A stretch of DNA of 64,000 nucleotides from Aquatica leii (GCA_035610365.1 CM069434.1:103032806-103096805), one strand, 5' to 3'; counted from the stretch's first letter, positions 1 to 10,661 are shown. Translations and numbers: made by a program. Notes: a model not told the origin generated them from the sequence alone.

Positions 1-100
1 AAAAGCAAATCGTGGTCGACACTTTATTTCCTCTTATCTGTTTCACTGAAGAAAGTACATTTACTTTAAATAACGAACCAAATGTTCAAAATACTCGTAC

Positions 101-480
101 TTGGCCAAAGAAAATCACCGTTTGAATCTATGCACGCACAGTCAATATCCTCAGAAAATCAATATTTGGGCTGCAATTTTTAACAACAACAGGATAATAG
201 GGCCATTTGAAATTACGGGAAATTTGAATGCGAATAGTTATTTGGAACTTCTGCAGCATAATGTTGGTTCTGCATTGGAAGATGCAGCTCATCCAGATCA
301 GGATATTTGATTCCAACATGATGGGTGTCCAGCTCGTTACGGGATAAATGTGCGAGAATATTTAGATTTTGTTTTCCCGAATCGTTGGATTGGCCGGGGT
401 GGTGAAATAAATTGGCTTGCAAGATCTCCAGACCTAGCTCCTTGCGATTTTTTATGGGGACATCAATTTTTAAACATTTT
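101..480 (+). pseudogene. Mariner-like (IS630/Tc1 superfamily) transposase relic
   Basis: This frame reads a transposase fragment of the insect mariner type. It has a YPQKINIW-like stretch, then an IIGPF block, then FQHDG after the break, and a final RSPDLAPCDF block, which is the usual ending of the DDE/DDD core. A TGA at 308-310 interrupts the frame where the family normally has tryptophan, just before the FQHDG block, and the same frame then continues to about 475. No N-terminal helix-turn-helix region and no terminal inverted repeats are visible, and the window edge cuts off what lies upstream. It is therefore an inactive fragment. The family call rests on the motif order and is fairly secure; the subfamily is not resolved. 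Confidence 0.7.
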
Positions 481-1600
481 TAGGATGTTTTTCTAATATT
501 GATTTTGCAACGTAATTCTGGCCATTAAGACGTTTTTGCAATGTTTTTAAAAATGGAAATATATCTTTTGTAAAACGTTGAAAAAAACATTTCAAAAATG
601 TTTCCTTGTTGATTGGGTAAGTGTGCGGTCACTGCTTACATTTGCACTTTTAACAAGGAGTTACACACATTAACGGTGCCCTTAAAGCGTCATTAGGGAA
701 CAATTGCATAGGTTATGTATTATTTTTGGTAGGTTTTAGTAATTTCAAATGTGATTAAGTCCGAAACAAATATATAAAGCGTACATGTACGCTTAAAAGT
801 GCCTATTTTATTAGTTACAAAGGTACATTCTAAAAAGTACCTAGGTAAAGGTATATAAATTAAAAACTACCTTTCTAGGTACACAAACATTACCTAGGCA
901 CATCCCAACACTGGTTAACGCGTGTACCAGTGAAAATAAATACCAATTTAGATAAATGAAAGTGCGACTTATCTTCGGACAGTGTATAAATATCGAATAA
1001 TACATACAAATAAATTTGTAAATTGCTTTTCTTAAATACCGTTAGCTATTTACATGTAGTGCCGACTCATATTCAACCTTTTTCTATTTTTTTTCTATTA
1101 CTTGGACAAAACTTTAAAACACACCCTGACGTAACGTACGTAAAAGCCATTTAAATAAAAGTGTTAAATCGACGTAGGTATCAAACCTCCAGGTCGGATC
1201 ACAGGTGCGAACGAATATAAATTTAGTAAAAGTGTTACATGACGATAATGTGTTCGTGACACCGGTAGTAAATGAAAATGAGAAGTAGATAGTGATAATA
1301 TCCGGAGAGTGCTAACGTGCACAGCATAAATGATTTTGAATACATTGAAGAAAAACACGTAACTACTGATGTAGAACGTGAACCGATCGTCGACGAGTAA
1401 GTACATAAGAACGAAAGTGTATTAGGAAAAGAAAGAAAATTTAATACAATTATTAAATGAGTTCGCGAATGTTTTGCGTTTCATTTACACGAATCAGGAT
1501 GTACAACGTTAATGAAATTGGATATATTTAGTTGACTGTAGCTTACTAGTGAAAAATAAACCGTACAAAGTAACGGCAAGCGATGGAAAAACAATTACGT
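481..1600. other. Non-coding AT-rich stretch, possibly gypsy leader/LTR remnant
   Basis: No gene is supported here. Around 900-1060 there are short phrases that recur upstream of the second reverse-transcriptase relic at about 33370-33560 (for example a run ending in TTTAGATAAA and a following TTCTTAAATA). This suggests both stretches could be remnants of the LTR or leader of related gypsy elements. The similarity is short and judged by eye. Confidence 0.3.
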
Positions 1601-1614
1601 AAAAGCATAGAAGC

Positions 1615-2330
1615 AGTGTGGAATAGCAACGAAAACTACATCACCATATGCATCATCTGTGTTATTTGTCGCAAAGAAATCTGGGGAACCGAGACTAGTA
1701 GTTGATTTTCGCAAACTAAATCAAAAAACTGTAAAAAAGCTTTATCTATTAACGAATTTTGATGGCCAATTTGAAAATTTAGTGAGATGTAAAATATTCT
1801 CAACTTTGGATCTGGCGAACGCATAGTTTTAGGTGCCACTGATAGATGAGGTAAAACCAAAAACCGCTTTTATCGCTCCGGATGAAACGGATATGTTTCG
1901 GATTAACGAACTGTCCGAGCTTCTTTGCGCGCTTAATGGCGAAAGTCTTGGGACCGTTGAGGAATAAAGTGGCAATGGCATTTTTTGACGATTTCCTAAT
2001 ACTGTCGAAGGATTGGGAAGACATGCTTCAGAAATTACGTTTAGTGTGTCAAGCTTTACGGGATGTTAATTTGACGGTGAAACTAAGAAAATGTTATTAC
2101 GGTGTACTTAAAGTGTAATATTTGGGCTTCCAACTATCAGAGGATGGCATCAGTTCAGGAGAAAATAAAGTAGGTGCAATTGAGAATTTTTCAAAACCAA
2201 CTAATTTGCGCGAGGTGAAAGGATTTCTGGAACTAACATCATTTTTAGACGTTTTGTGAATAGTTACGCAGCTATCGTGAGGCCGATTAGTGATTTAACG
2301 CAAAAGGAAACAAACCTAGCATAATATCAA
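1615..2330 (+). pseudogene. Ty3/gypsy-like reverse transcriptase relic
   Basis: The stretch encodes successive blocks of an LTR-retrotransposon reverse transcriptase in shifting frames: LVVDFRKLNQKT, FSTLDLANA, KPKTAFIAPDE, FGLTNCPSFFARLM, then AFFDDFLI at the position of the YxDD catalytic box, and a downstream YLGFQLSEDGI block with REVKGFL. Stop codons and frameshifts separate these blocks (for example TAG within the DLANA block and a break near 1880). No gag, protease, RNase H or integrase is recognisable next to it. It is a dead internal fragment. Whether it is gypsy or a close relative is inferred from the block order. Confidence 0.7.
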
Positions 2331-2339
2331 CCTAGAAAT

Positions 2340-4015
2340 GTTAACATTATCATAGAGCTTCATATAGCTTTTTAGCATAGAGATTTTACTCCATAAGGTA
2401 TTCGGTGCGAACTGTTTTAATAATTCCGTTACGTAGCACAGTAAAAAACCTCATTCATGCTACATACATTTTTGGTCTTACTGCACGTTGGAAGAGCTTC
2501 ATATTTCTTTATGTATCGTTCCCTTGTTTTCATAAGCCATAATTCACTACTTTCTGCAGCCGCTTTGTTTAGAATTTCTTGAGAAATTTCCACGATTCTT
2601 CCATTTGCTTCGATCGTGTCAAATTTTTTCGAATAATTTTACTGAGCAAAAAACTATCGCTATGGAAAATGCACAGATGACTAGTAAATTCAATTTGAAT
2701 TGAAGAAAAAATGTATGGTATTGAACGACACACGGCCGATACGCAAATAGCAGACTCGATTGATTATAAAATCTCGGCTCTTCCTCAATTTTATAACTAC
2801 AGTTTTGTCTGCTATTTGCTACATATCGGCCTTATGACGTTAATAACTATTTAAAGCAAACTATACGTAGTGTAAGTGAAACTTTTCTAGCGAAGCTTAC
2901 TTTCCTAGTCGTTTTTTTTATTATTAAAACTTTGTACCAATAAGAATATTTAATAACCAATAAAATTATGCAAAATAAAAATAATAATTAAAAATAAACG
3001 TTACTTTAATTTTTCAAATTGATCATCTGCAGTGACATACCGTACACAAAGCCTATTTTTATTTTATCATGTTAGCATGGATTGATTTTTGTGCAAATGT
3101 TATACCAGAATAATTTAATAACCAATAAAATATTACAAGTTGGAAATAATTTTATTAAAAAATAACGAATTGTTCTAACTTTAAAGTTGATTATCTGCAT
3201 GTTGGCATGGATTGATTATTGTGCAAATTTTGTACCAATTAAAGTAAACAATTACCAATAATAAATCGCAATTGATAAAATTAACAAAATAAAAAATTCT
3301 TTAACTTATTGATTATCTGCAGTATACAGTCGACGTAAAGCCGTATATTCAAAATTGTTTTTTATCATGTTGACATCCTTTTTTAGGCAAATTGTGTAAC
3401 ATTCAGAGAATAAATATTAATAACTAAAGAGCGGACAGTCAGGCAAATGCCTGCAGCCTGCCTATTTTGTCTTTTTGTGTAACTTTTTGTCTTTTTTGCC
3501 TTTTTAAAGAGTATTATTTTATATTGCCTTTTTACATATAAATTTTGAAAAGTTTGTGTAAACCATGTTTTAATAGGTAGATGACAATAACGCATTACAT
3601 AATTTTACTTAAATTACGTACAATAATTAACATTTTTTGCTCAAAAGGTCTTACCACGAACCTATAAATAACAACAGGGATTTTCATGTTTTGTTAAACA
3701 ATGGTTTCCAGAAAACATTAAATACAAAAGCCGCTTATAGAGAAGAACGATTGTAAGAATTTATACCAGGATTATGTCCAATGACAGGCTTAACAGAACA
3801 CTATTTACAAAACCAGAAGGATTTCGGAATGAATCATATTTTACAGGTTTATTCCATACCTAAGTAAAGCAAACAAATATAGATAATTTTAATTCTGTCC
3901 GGTGGGATTTCTTTAATGACTGAAACACATGACCAAAATATTCTTTGTTTGTTATAAATATCTGTGATATTGTCACACTGTGATAGTCTATTGCTGTTGT
4001 GCTGTGAGTAGGTTT
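2340..4015. other. Gene-free AT-rich DNA with short dispersed repeats
   Basis: I see no supported gene. Several phrases recur imperfectly at about 200-bp spacing: GATTATCTGCA followed by a GGCATGGATTGATT-type phrase (around 3025-3090, 3190-3220 and 3310-3380), and again near 5605. This indicates a degenerate, locally repeated non-coding sequence. Confidence 0.4.
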
Positions 4016-4133
4016 TAAAAAATGACACCTAATAAACAATCAAAATTTGAAAATAATTACAAGTGGATTAAATTGGACAATAATTTAACAACCGACGAAA
4101 AAAACCTTTTTTGTCAAGTTTGTTTAAAATCAG

Positions 4134-4191
4134 TAAGTTTGTATTATCTTAATTCTAATGCTTTTAATTACTAGTATATGTATAATTGTAG
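4134..4191 (+). other. Predicted intron in the CGGBP1-like relic
   Basis: It begins GTAAG, ends TTGTAG, and is about 58 nt long. Its removal joins the CxxC half of the finger to the His half in one frame. The length fits typical small insect introns. Confidence 0.4.
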
Positions 4192-4699
4192 ATCGGTGCT
4201 ACTAAAAAGTACCATGTAAAACAACACTTGGGTAGTGGTTTACATTTAAAAAATATTAAAAAAAATATGAAACAACCATTGATAAAAAACGTTATAGAAT
4301 GTCAACAGAATAAACCTGGCCCATCAAAAACAACTTTTGCTCTAGATTTGTGCGAAACATTGGTGTCGGCTTAAATTCCTCTTAAAAAAAAATTAGGGCG
4401 TGTACTAGTGTACACATGTAAGAAGTGAAACTTCTTTATGGCCTTATTTTTCGCAAAATGATCTACATGCAACTTTTCAGAAATTGGTTAAATAAAGTTA
4501 AATAAATTTTAAACAAAAGGATTTTATTATCATAAACATGAATTCAAATTTTTGTAAATCAATTAACTAATTTTTGTAGATTCAATTTCATATTTCAGTT
4601 ACCATAAGCCATTAATTACAAAACAACAATTGATCGTATCTTATAGCAACGTTTTGATCGTGTACCTTATAACCATCCGTTTTGTGACCTATAGTATGT

Positions 4700-4720
4700 G
4701 CCTCCGTGGCGCAATCGACC

Positions 4721-4756
<36 letters not shown>

Positions 4757-4773
4757 GAGCCCACCCGCGGGCG
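4700..4773 (+). tRNA. tRNA-Asn (GTT)
   Basis: A 74-nt cloverleaf is visible. The D arm has GCGC pairing with GCGC. The anticodon stem TTCGG/CCGAA encloses loop CTGTTAA with anticodon GTT. The variable loop is AGGTT-like, and the T arm GGTGG/CCACC encloses TTCGAGC. The acceptor stem GCCTCCG/CGCGGGC has one C-C mismatch where the usual insect tRNA-Asn has a C-G pair. The discriminator is G. A run of five T (poly-T, Pol III termination) follows within 8 nt. It sits inside an insert that splits a transposon-derived relic, so it may be a recently moved copy. It could still be functional; the acceptor mismatch argues mildly for decay. Confidence 0.9.
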
Positions 4774-5119
4774 AACTTTTTATTTATTTTACTACCTTTG
4801 AACACCTTGTACAATTTGTATTTATTTAAAAATATTTTAGAATTTTATAAAAAAAAGATGGCGCGTAACGAAAAAAATGTGACGGTAAATTTTTTTCCAA
4901 CGCCGATAAAGAAGTTTCACTTCAAAAAAAGATAATAAAAATATTCGCAATTTCCTCGAAAAATACACCGAACAAGTTGTTCCAGATGAATCGACTTTGA
5001 GAAAAAAATTTTTAGACATATGTTACTAATCGGTAAGCAGTTTAATTAAAGTATTAATAGTTTTCAAAATACTGCTTTACCTTTTCTAGAAAATACAGAC
5101 AATCGTATGTCAGTTATTT

Positions 5120-5400
5120 CCGTAATGCGAAGACTGCAGTGTTAAGAAGATTATTCAAGTCTAGATAAATAAGTCGCGTGTTATAAATAAACGTGACTTT
5201 AGTGTAACAAGCGTGTGAAGCTATCCACGGACTTTATCTTATCTTCGTGTAAGTGATATAAATTAGTGTAAGTGCTTTTATTAAATATTATTAGTTTTAA
5301 TTAGTTCGGTTAATTTAAAAGTGTACATATTTTTAGTATAAATAAAAATATTTTTAGTAGTTTAAATAAATTAGTTTTAATAATAAAATACGTAACAATA
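5120..5400 (+). repeat. Dispersed repeat, copy 1
   Basis: The sequence is repeated with high similarity at 62470-62770. Shared phrases are CCGTAATGCGAA, GTGTGAAGCTATCC, GGACTTTATCTTATCTT, TTAGTTCGGTTAATTTA and TTTTTAGTAGTTTAAATAA. In both places it lies after a small coding relic (CGGBP1-like here, CCCH-finger there). It could be an LTR or the 3' tail of a retroelement; which of these is not decided by the sequence. Confidence 0.6.
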
Positions 5401-6780
5401 TTAATTAATAACATTTTGCTAAATAAAAACTATATAAAAAAATTTTAGTGCACTTCAAAGTTAACTATTTCCAGTTGTCACTCGGAAAGCTCACTTTTTT
5501 TCATGACATTGATTTTGTAACAGACAATAATAGATGGCAGATTGTAAAATAAAAATCACAATATTAACAACGCAAACCTTATTTTCAAAGTCGATTTTTA
5601 TTATCTTGGCATAGATTGATTTTCGTGCAATTTTAAAGCAACAAAAGTAAATAATAATAAAAATAACAATTGTGGTGTTTTGCAAATTTAGAAGTTATTT
5701 TTTGAAAGAAAAACTGTTTTTACTTTGGCATAAAAAACCTTATTAAGCAGCCAATAGAAAATTATGATTTTACAAATGAATAGTCCATATTATTTTGTTA
5801 TGAAATCAATTTTAAATTGAATACATGTTCCGTGCTTTTGTGATTATGCAATGTTGACATGTAGCTATAAAAATATCTAGTTTGGCAAAAAGCCCAACAT
5901 AACTTTCAAAAGGATTCAGTTCAATACAGTCGAAAATGGAATCAAATAAGGTCAAAAGTTTTTCTTGTAAAAAATCGTTACGGGCGATAAAAAATGGATA
6001 CTCTATGACAATCCAAAACGCAGAAAGTCATGGCTAAATTCCGGCGAATCATCAAAAGAGTGCTTTATTATTAGTTGATGGAACCGGGCGAAAAAATTAC
6101 TGCGAATTGTTACCAACATTAATTAATCTGCTTGAAGGGCTTGCTGTCAAGAATTGGAACGAAAACACACGTAAACTGGCAAAAAAGTTTAGTCCAGTGA
6201 AATTCTTGCTTGACAACGCTAAGCTTCCGATAAAACACCATAATGAGTATTGACTGACGCGTTTTGTAGCACCTGGCGTATTCATCAGACATTTCTCCAT
6301 CCGATTACCAATAATTCCGGTCGATGCAACGCGCTTTGTCCGTTATCCGCTTTTAATCAGTGGATGAGATCCGAAAATGGCTTGACGACTTTATCGTGTC
6401 GAAAGAACCGGCGCAACTAAAGTAGAGCTTGGGTAGGTCGGCCAGTCCTCAGACATTCCAGGCCTTTTTGAAAAGAAATGTAACTGACACATAATAATAT
6501 CTTTTGAAAAACAATGGGACTTAGGCCCCCTTAGCACCGGATGCCCAGTTACGCACATGGTTTAAAGACGTAACATTCTCATTTATCAGCTGCCTAAAAA
6601 GTGGCATAAAATTATAGAAAACAACAGCGATTACTTTAAATGAACAATTTGATTTACTTTCTTATAAAATTAACCTTGAATGTAGCTGAAAAAATTGGAT
6701 TATTTATTTGTACACTTGTACAATGATTACTTTCTGCAATGAAAAGTAGTGATTTTTATTTGTGTAATATACAAGGTTTA
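5401..6780. other. Mostly non-coding; possible degraded helix-turn-helix ORF near 5936
   Basis: A short plus-strand frame from 5936 begins with a basic stretch and CKKSLRAIKNGYSM, reminiscent of a transposase helix-turn-helix. It stops at about 6035, and the same region then reads LLLVDGTGRKNYCELLP before further stops. I cannot place it in a family. The rest shows no supported feature. Confidence 0.2.
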
Positions 6781-6799
6781 TAGTAGCTACTAACTGTGA

Positions 6800-7116
6800 G
6801 ATTCTTCATAGCGTCTCAAATCCTCGTTTGGATATACGCCTCTTTTAAATTGTGTCTACAGTTGTTTCTATTTTGAGCCGACTGTATACAATTTAGACCT
6901 GCAGTTAGTTTTAAGTCATCTACCCATCTCAAACTTAATTTATCATGCGCAGCCCATGTTAGTTTTGTCCGTCTTTTAATTTCCTCTGTTTGGTTTTTTT
7001 CCTTAACAAACTTTTGTCGCAGGTATATGTAATCTTTAACATTTTCAGCTTTTTTATTATTTATCTTTACTGCGACATGCTGTGCTTGCTTGGGTCATGC
7101 TGTCGGCGACTATTTG
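6800..7116 (-). pseudogene. 3' end of RTE-like non-LTR retrotransposon
   Basis: Read on the minus strand, this encodes the C-terminal end of a reverse-transcriptase polyprotein of the type common in insects: KDYIYLRQK, then NQTEEIKRRTKLTWAA, then directly RWVDDLKLTAG and a NLKEAYI ending. The piece that normally lies between the WAA block and the RWVDDL block is missing, so there is an internal deletion. The 5' part of the same element lies at 29174-30720, on the far side of element A and the Tc1 transposon. The two were contiguous before those insertions. Confidence 0.65.
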
Positions 7117-7122
7117 AATGTA
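7117..7122. repeat. Target site duplication of element A, left copy
   Basis: AATGTA immediately precedes the AGTAGT terminus and is repeated exactly at 25175-25180 after ACTACT. A 6-bp duplication is the known hallmark of Polinton/Maverick integration by the retroviral-type integrase. Confidence 0.95.
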
Positions 7123-8310
7123 AGTAGTAAAGAGCAATGGGGATTCTAGGACACACGTAAAAATGCTATGGGGTTTCTAGGACGCCCGTGAAAAATCAAG
7201 GGGGATTCTAGGACGCCGATTCTAGGACGCCGATTCTAGGACGCCCGTGAAAATCCTATGAGGATTTTGAGACACATGGTTTTTGTGTCTGTTTAATTAG
7301 CATAATTGTGGTTATTCAAATTTGTGGGATTGTAGGTAATTAATTAGTTGCAATATTTGCATTTATCGCTTATGACTCATCGTGTCGGGTATTGATCTGT
7401 TGGTTCACCCTTGCTTATGACTCATCGTGTCGGGTATTGATCTGTTGGTTCACCCTTGCTTATGACTCATCGTGTCGGGTATTGATCTGTTGGTTCACCC
7501 TTATGACTCATTGTCACATGCGGATAGGGTGATTATCTTTTCCCCCTTATGAGTCATACTCGCATGTGGATTATCTTTTCCCGCAGCCCTCCCTGCATTC
7601 GAATGAAATTAATTAAATATTTGCATTTAGCGCTTATGACTCATCGGTGCATGGCGGGTATTGATCTGTTGGTTCACCCTTATGAGTTTCTAGGACGCCC
7701 GTGAAAAATCAAGGGGGATTCTAGGACGCCGATTCTAGGACGCCGATTCTAGGACGCCCGTGAAAATCCTATGAGGATTTTGAGACACATGGTTTTTGTG
7801 TCTGTTTAATTAGCATAATTGTGGTTATTCAAATTTGTGGGATTGTAGGTAATTAATTAGTTGCAATATTTGCATTTATCGCTTATGACTCATCGTGTCG
7901 GGTATTGATCTGTTGGTTCACCCTTGCTTATGACTCATCGTGTCGGGTATTGATCTGTTGGTTCACCCTTGCTTATGACTCATCGTGTCGGGTATTGATC
8001 TGTTGGTTCACCCTTGCTTATGACTCATCGTGTCGGGTATTGATCTGTTGGTTCACCCTTATGACTCATTGTCACATGCGGATAGGGTGATTATCTTTTC
8101 CCCCTTATGAGTCATACTCGCATGTGGATTATCTTTTCCCGCAGCCCTCCCTGCATTCGAATGAAATTAATTAAATATTTGCATTTAGCGCTTATGACTC
8201 ATCGGTGCATGGCGGGTATTGATCTGTTGGTTCACCCTTATGACTCATTGTCACATGCGGATAGGGTGATTATCTTTGTCCCCTTATGAGTCATACTCAC
8301 ATGCACAGGG
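7123..8310. repeat. Left inverted terminal repeat of element A, internally duplicated
   Basis: The outer part mirrors the right ITR (24553-25174). At about 7684 the sequence jumps back to the TTTCTAGGACGCCC phrase already seen at about 7166, so about 520 bp are repeated in tandem and the left ITR is nearly twice the length of the right. A 45-bp unit containing ATGACTCAT is present three times in the first copy and four times in the second. Fifteen exact ATGASTCAT nonamers lie in this ITR. Apparent ORFs inside it are translations of these repeats. Confidence 0.9.
7372..8294. promoter_or_regulatory. Array of 15 AP-1/GCN4-type (ATGASTCAT) sites
   Basis: Exact nonamers start at 7372, 7417, 7462, 7503, 7549, 7636, 7885, 7930, 7975, 8020, 8061, 8107, 8194, 8240 and 8286. 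ATGA(C/G)TCAT is the optimal palindromic site for bZIP factors of the Jun/Fos (insect Jra/Kay) and GCN4 class. Spacing is 45 bp in the repeated units. A regulatory or replication role is inference; the motif count is read directly. Confidence 0.6.
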
Positions 8311-8466
8311 ATTACAATTGTATAGCTCACGCACACGTTTCACCACCACCACCCCTCCCTCGCTCTCATCACTTTTGCATTTCGAGTAAATAATAATATT
8401 TAAACGTTTTATTTGAAATTACGTGTTCAACTTGAATCGAGTACAGTCGATCGAGCGACAGTGGCC

Positions 8467-8940
8467 ATGTTAAAAGCCTCAGCTATTGTTATCGATGTAC
8501 AATGCTTTTCGACATCGGGCAACTCGCTGTTTCCGAAAGAACTGGCCGCATATGATGGAAAACAAACTGGTCATTTCGTATTTAAGCCACCGTTTGCATG
8601 GTCTTGTTTGGATATCAAACATCAGAAACTAGCATCTTGGCTAAGAACGAACCATCATTGTATTCGTTGGGAAGATGGATTCGTCGATGCTAATCTCTTT
8701 CCTCAAATTCTTAAAGAGTTGACGAAGAATGCGAGCAGCGTGTATGTAAAGGGCCGAGAAAAAGCTGCACTTTTACAACGACACATTGCCATTCCGATCA
8801 TCGAAATTGACGAGCACGACGAAAAATGTGCTATAAAACCTCGAGCTAGCAGCTGTTTTTTCCACATGCAACCTACTTGTTGTTGTGCATTATCTAACGT
8901 ATATCATTTATATAAAAATCACGTTGCATTGTTAGATTGA
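8467..8940 (+). CDS. Conserved Polinton protein of unknown function (157 aa)
   Basis: The first ATG in the open frame is at 8467; the frame is open further upstream but without an ATG. The protein starts with a hydrophobic strand ending in an acidic residue (AIVIDVQCF), followed by a KELAAYDG segment and FKPPFAW, then a central HHCIRWEDG block, LFPQILKEL, a Lys/Arg-rich VYVKGREKA stretch, and a Cys-rich tail with HMQPTCCCALSNV. I recall proteins of this layout from other insect Polinton-like loci, but not an established function. The strand-D-x-F start resembles the first motif of RNase H-fold nucleases, which is only a guess. It is the only plus-strand gene at the left end, convergent with the integrase block. 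Confidence 0.6.
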   Translation: MLKASAIVIDVQCFSTSGNSLFPKELAAYDGKQTGHFVFKPPFAWSCLDIKHQKLASWLRTNHHCIRWEDGFVDANLFPQILKELTKNASSVYVKGREKAALLQRHIAIPIIEIDEHDEKCAIKPRASSCFFHMQPTCCCALSNVYHLYKNHVALLD

Positions 8941-8965
8941 TTAACTATTGTAATGATATTTTGAT

Positions 8966-9030
8966 AATAATAATAATAATAATAACAGAGTTTGTATATA
9001 ACTTTATTTCGACTTATGATTAACAAACAC

Positions 9031-9071
<41 letters not shown>

Positions 9072-9073
9072 CA
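8966..9073. repeat. (AAT)n microsatellites between convergent genes
   Basis: Short AAT/ATA runs lie at about 8968-8985 and 9031-9070, between the end of the left plus-strand gene and the integrase stop. Trinucleotide runs of this kind recur at many places in element A. Confidence 0.8.
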
Positions 9074-9985
9074 CTACAATAAAATGTCTTTAACGTTAAT
9101 CCAAGATTTTTCTTCGATCCCAAGCCACTTCACATATGCTTTACCATTTTTACGTTTTAAAATCCGTTCTACGAGATAAATATCGGGATATTTGGCTTTC
9201 TGGAGCTCCTTTTCATAAAATCCTCCAGATACTGGTCGATTATGCATATCTTGAAGTAGGTATGTGACGGGGTTAGTAATTTGCACCTTAACTATTTTGA
9301 ACAGTTCTGTAGACCAATTTGGAGTATATCCCTTGACGAATGTGCTTTTAAACTTGGAAATTCGAACAATATCGTCAACTTTATAACGGGGCTTGTTAAG
9401 AAAGGTTTTTAATCGATTATATGCCCATTTCAAATTCGTGTTTTTAGTTACAGAGTTTGGTTTCATCTTGATTGTTCTATGTACCGTATTGTTGTAGCTA
9501 CGAGTAATTTCAGCAATTACATCGATCCATTTGTAAGAACCTTGCAAACTGAATCTCTTATACAGACGATTTTTTATGGTTCGAATAACTCGTTCCACAA
9601 TCGAAGCTTTCATGCTGCTATATGTCGAATAATGATTAATCGAAGCATCTTTTACGAGTTTAGAAAATGAACGATTGTAAAACTCTTTACCGGCGTCAGT
9701 TTGTAAATTTGTAGGAGTTCGTCCGCTTGTTCTTAAAATATCAGCCATGGCTTTGGTGATTTCTTCGCCCGTCTTTGTCTTTACGCCTCTTGTCCATAGA
9801 TATTTCGAATAGCAGTCAATCGCTAGTAATATAAATTTGTATCCTTTATTCTCTTTTGCGTACGGTATAAATTCGGCTAAATCAGCCTGCCAGAGATCAT
9901 CATAACCCTTAATGATGGTCTTACGACGTGGAAAGTTTTTTCTAGCCTGTTTGTGTAACTCATTTACTACCTGCTGCTTCGACAT
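9074..9985 (-). CDS. Polinton integrase (retroviral-type DDE with chromodomain)
   Basis: This 303-aa protein catalyses insertion of the linear element into host DNA, producing the 6-bp duplication seen at the ends. The catalytic core is visible with Asp35 (in QADLAEF), Asp97 (in LQTDAGKEF) and Glu131 (in IVERVIRTIKNR). The region after residue 190 is the basic C-terminal DNA-binding part. Residues from about 265 to 300 form a chromodomain (VERILKRKNG, VKWLG, SW), which in related integrases biases insertion to marked chromatin. The frame is intact. No N-terminal HHCC zinc finger is complete in this ORF, so the N-terminus may be short. The start codon overlaps the end of the fibre-like gene upstream by 26 nt, in keeping with a compact viral layout. 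Confidence 0.92.
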   Translation of the reverse strand: MSKQQVVNELHKQARKNFPRRKTIIKGYDDLWQADLAEFIPYAKENKGYKFILLAIDCYSKYLWTRGVKTKTGEEITKAMADILRTSGRTPTNLQTDAGKEFYNRSFSKLVKDASINHYSTYSSMKASIVERVIRTIKNRLYKRFSLQGSYKWIDVIAEITRSYNNTVHRTIKMKPNSVTKNTNLKWAYNRLKTFLNKPRYKVDDIVRISKFKSTFVKGYTPNWSTELFKIVKVQITNPVTYLLQDMHNRPVSGGFYEKELQKAKYPDIYLVERILKRKNGKAYVKWLGIEEKSWINVKDILL

Positions 9986-10661
9986 TCCCCGACGTGAGCG
10001 ACAACACGTAATCGTTCAATATGGTTAATTTAGTTTTTAATTCGTGTACGTCACTCTTCAATGGTTGCGCGAGTGTGCTGTATTTTGCGTTAAATCCTAC
10101 ATCTAATAACGCTCTAACAGTAGCTGCATCCAAGGCACTTTCTACAAAATTATCGAGCTTTATTCTCATCGGTTGTATAAGAGTGGCGAATTTTGCGTTG
10201 AATCCGCATCCAACTCCGATTTTATAAGCGTAGAAATCGTGTTTTAAAACATGCTTGTTAACATCCTTAATTGTCGTCCGAGAAATATCATCAATCCGCT
10301 TAGACATCTTTGTCAATTTAGCGCCAATCGAATTTAAACGTGTCGACGTGTTGTTCTGTACAACATCAAGATGTTCTCTAGTAGATGTGTCGACATAGGC
10401 TTTAGTCGCAGCATCCGTATTGCTTATGGGTTCGTCGATATTCAATAAACGCTTTCCTTTAAAATTACATTTTTCATCCATGTAGTATTTTAGATTTAGC
10501 GCGTTGTGAGGTTCAATCGGATCTCCTACGTTCAGCAACCGTTTATTTTCCATATCGTAATCATTGTCGATGGTTACTTTAAAACCAACACCTCTAGGTC
10601 CTTGTTGAAATACAACATGGCGTGTATTTCCATTCGACCGACCGAATTTGTCCAGCGACAT
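9960..10661 (-). CDS. Fibre/spike-like protein 1 with MSLDKFGR leader (233 aa)
   Basis: The N-terminus begins MSLDKFGRS. Residues about 38-95 hold two copies of a repeat with the pattern KRLLN(V/I), two residues, PI, then a Y(Y/V)(M)D ending. The second copy has DAATKAYVD, a phrase typical of phage and viral tail-fibre shafts. A coiled-coil-like region follows, then a second internal duplication (GFNAKFATLIQP and GFNAKYSTLAQP, about 35-40 residues apart). I infer a trimeric fibre or spike attached to the capsid vertex. The next gene upstream starts with the same eight residues, so both may be anchored by that peptide. The frame is intact. Host-receptor role is not shown by the sequence. Confidence 0.6.
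   Translation of the reverse strand: MSLDKFGRSNGNTRHVVFQQGPRGVGFKVTIDNDYDMENKRLLNVGDPIEPHNALNLKYYMDEKCNFKGKRLLNIDEPISNTDAATKAYVDTSTREHLDVVQNNTSTRLNSIGAKLTKMSKRIDDISRTTIKDVNKHVLKHDFYAYKIGVGCGFNAKFATLIQPMRIKLDNFVESALDAATVRALLDVGFNAKYSTLAQPLKSDVHELKTKLTILNDYVLSLTSGNVEAAGSK

Larger units (their letters stand above)
4022..5029 (+). pseudogene. BED-finger / CGGBP1-like (hAT-derived) relic, interrupted by insertion
   Basis: An ATG at 4022 opens a reading frame with NLTTDEKNLFCQVC, a zinc-finger-like pair CxxC, and after a predicted intron (GTAAG at about 4134 to AG at about 4191) KYHVKQHLGSGLHLKN with the His residues expected of a BED-type finger. The frame then runs through a Lys-rich linker to TLVSA and IPLKK. 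Homology resumes only at about 4937 with NIRNFLEKYTEQ and ESTLRKKFLDICY, ending at a stop near 5029. This matches the short CGGBP1-like proteins derived from hAT transposases. A TAA at about 4372 and the ~540-bp insertion carrying a tRNA gene separate the two halves. The gene is dead unless the insert is spliced out. Confidence 0.55.

Noticed and set aside
7905-8289. ORFs with CWFTLAYDSSCRVLI repeats, and the similar one at 24567-24749
   Set aside because: They are translations of the 45-bp ITR repeats, present in both ITRs, with no independent coding signal.
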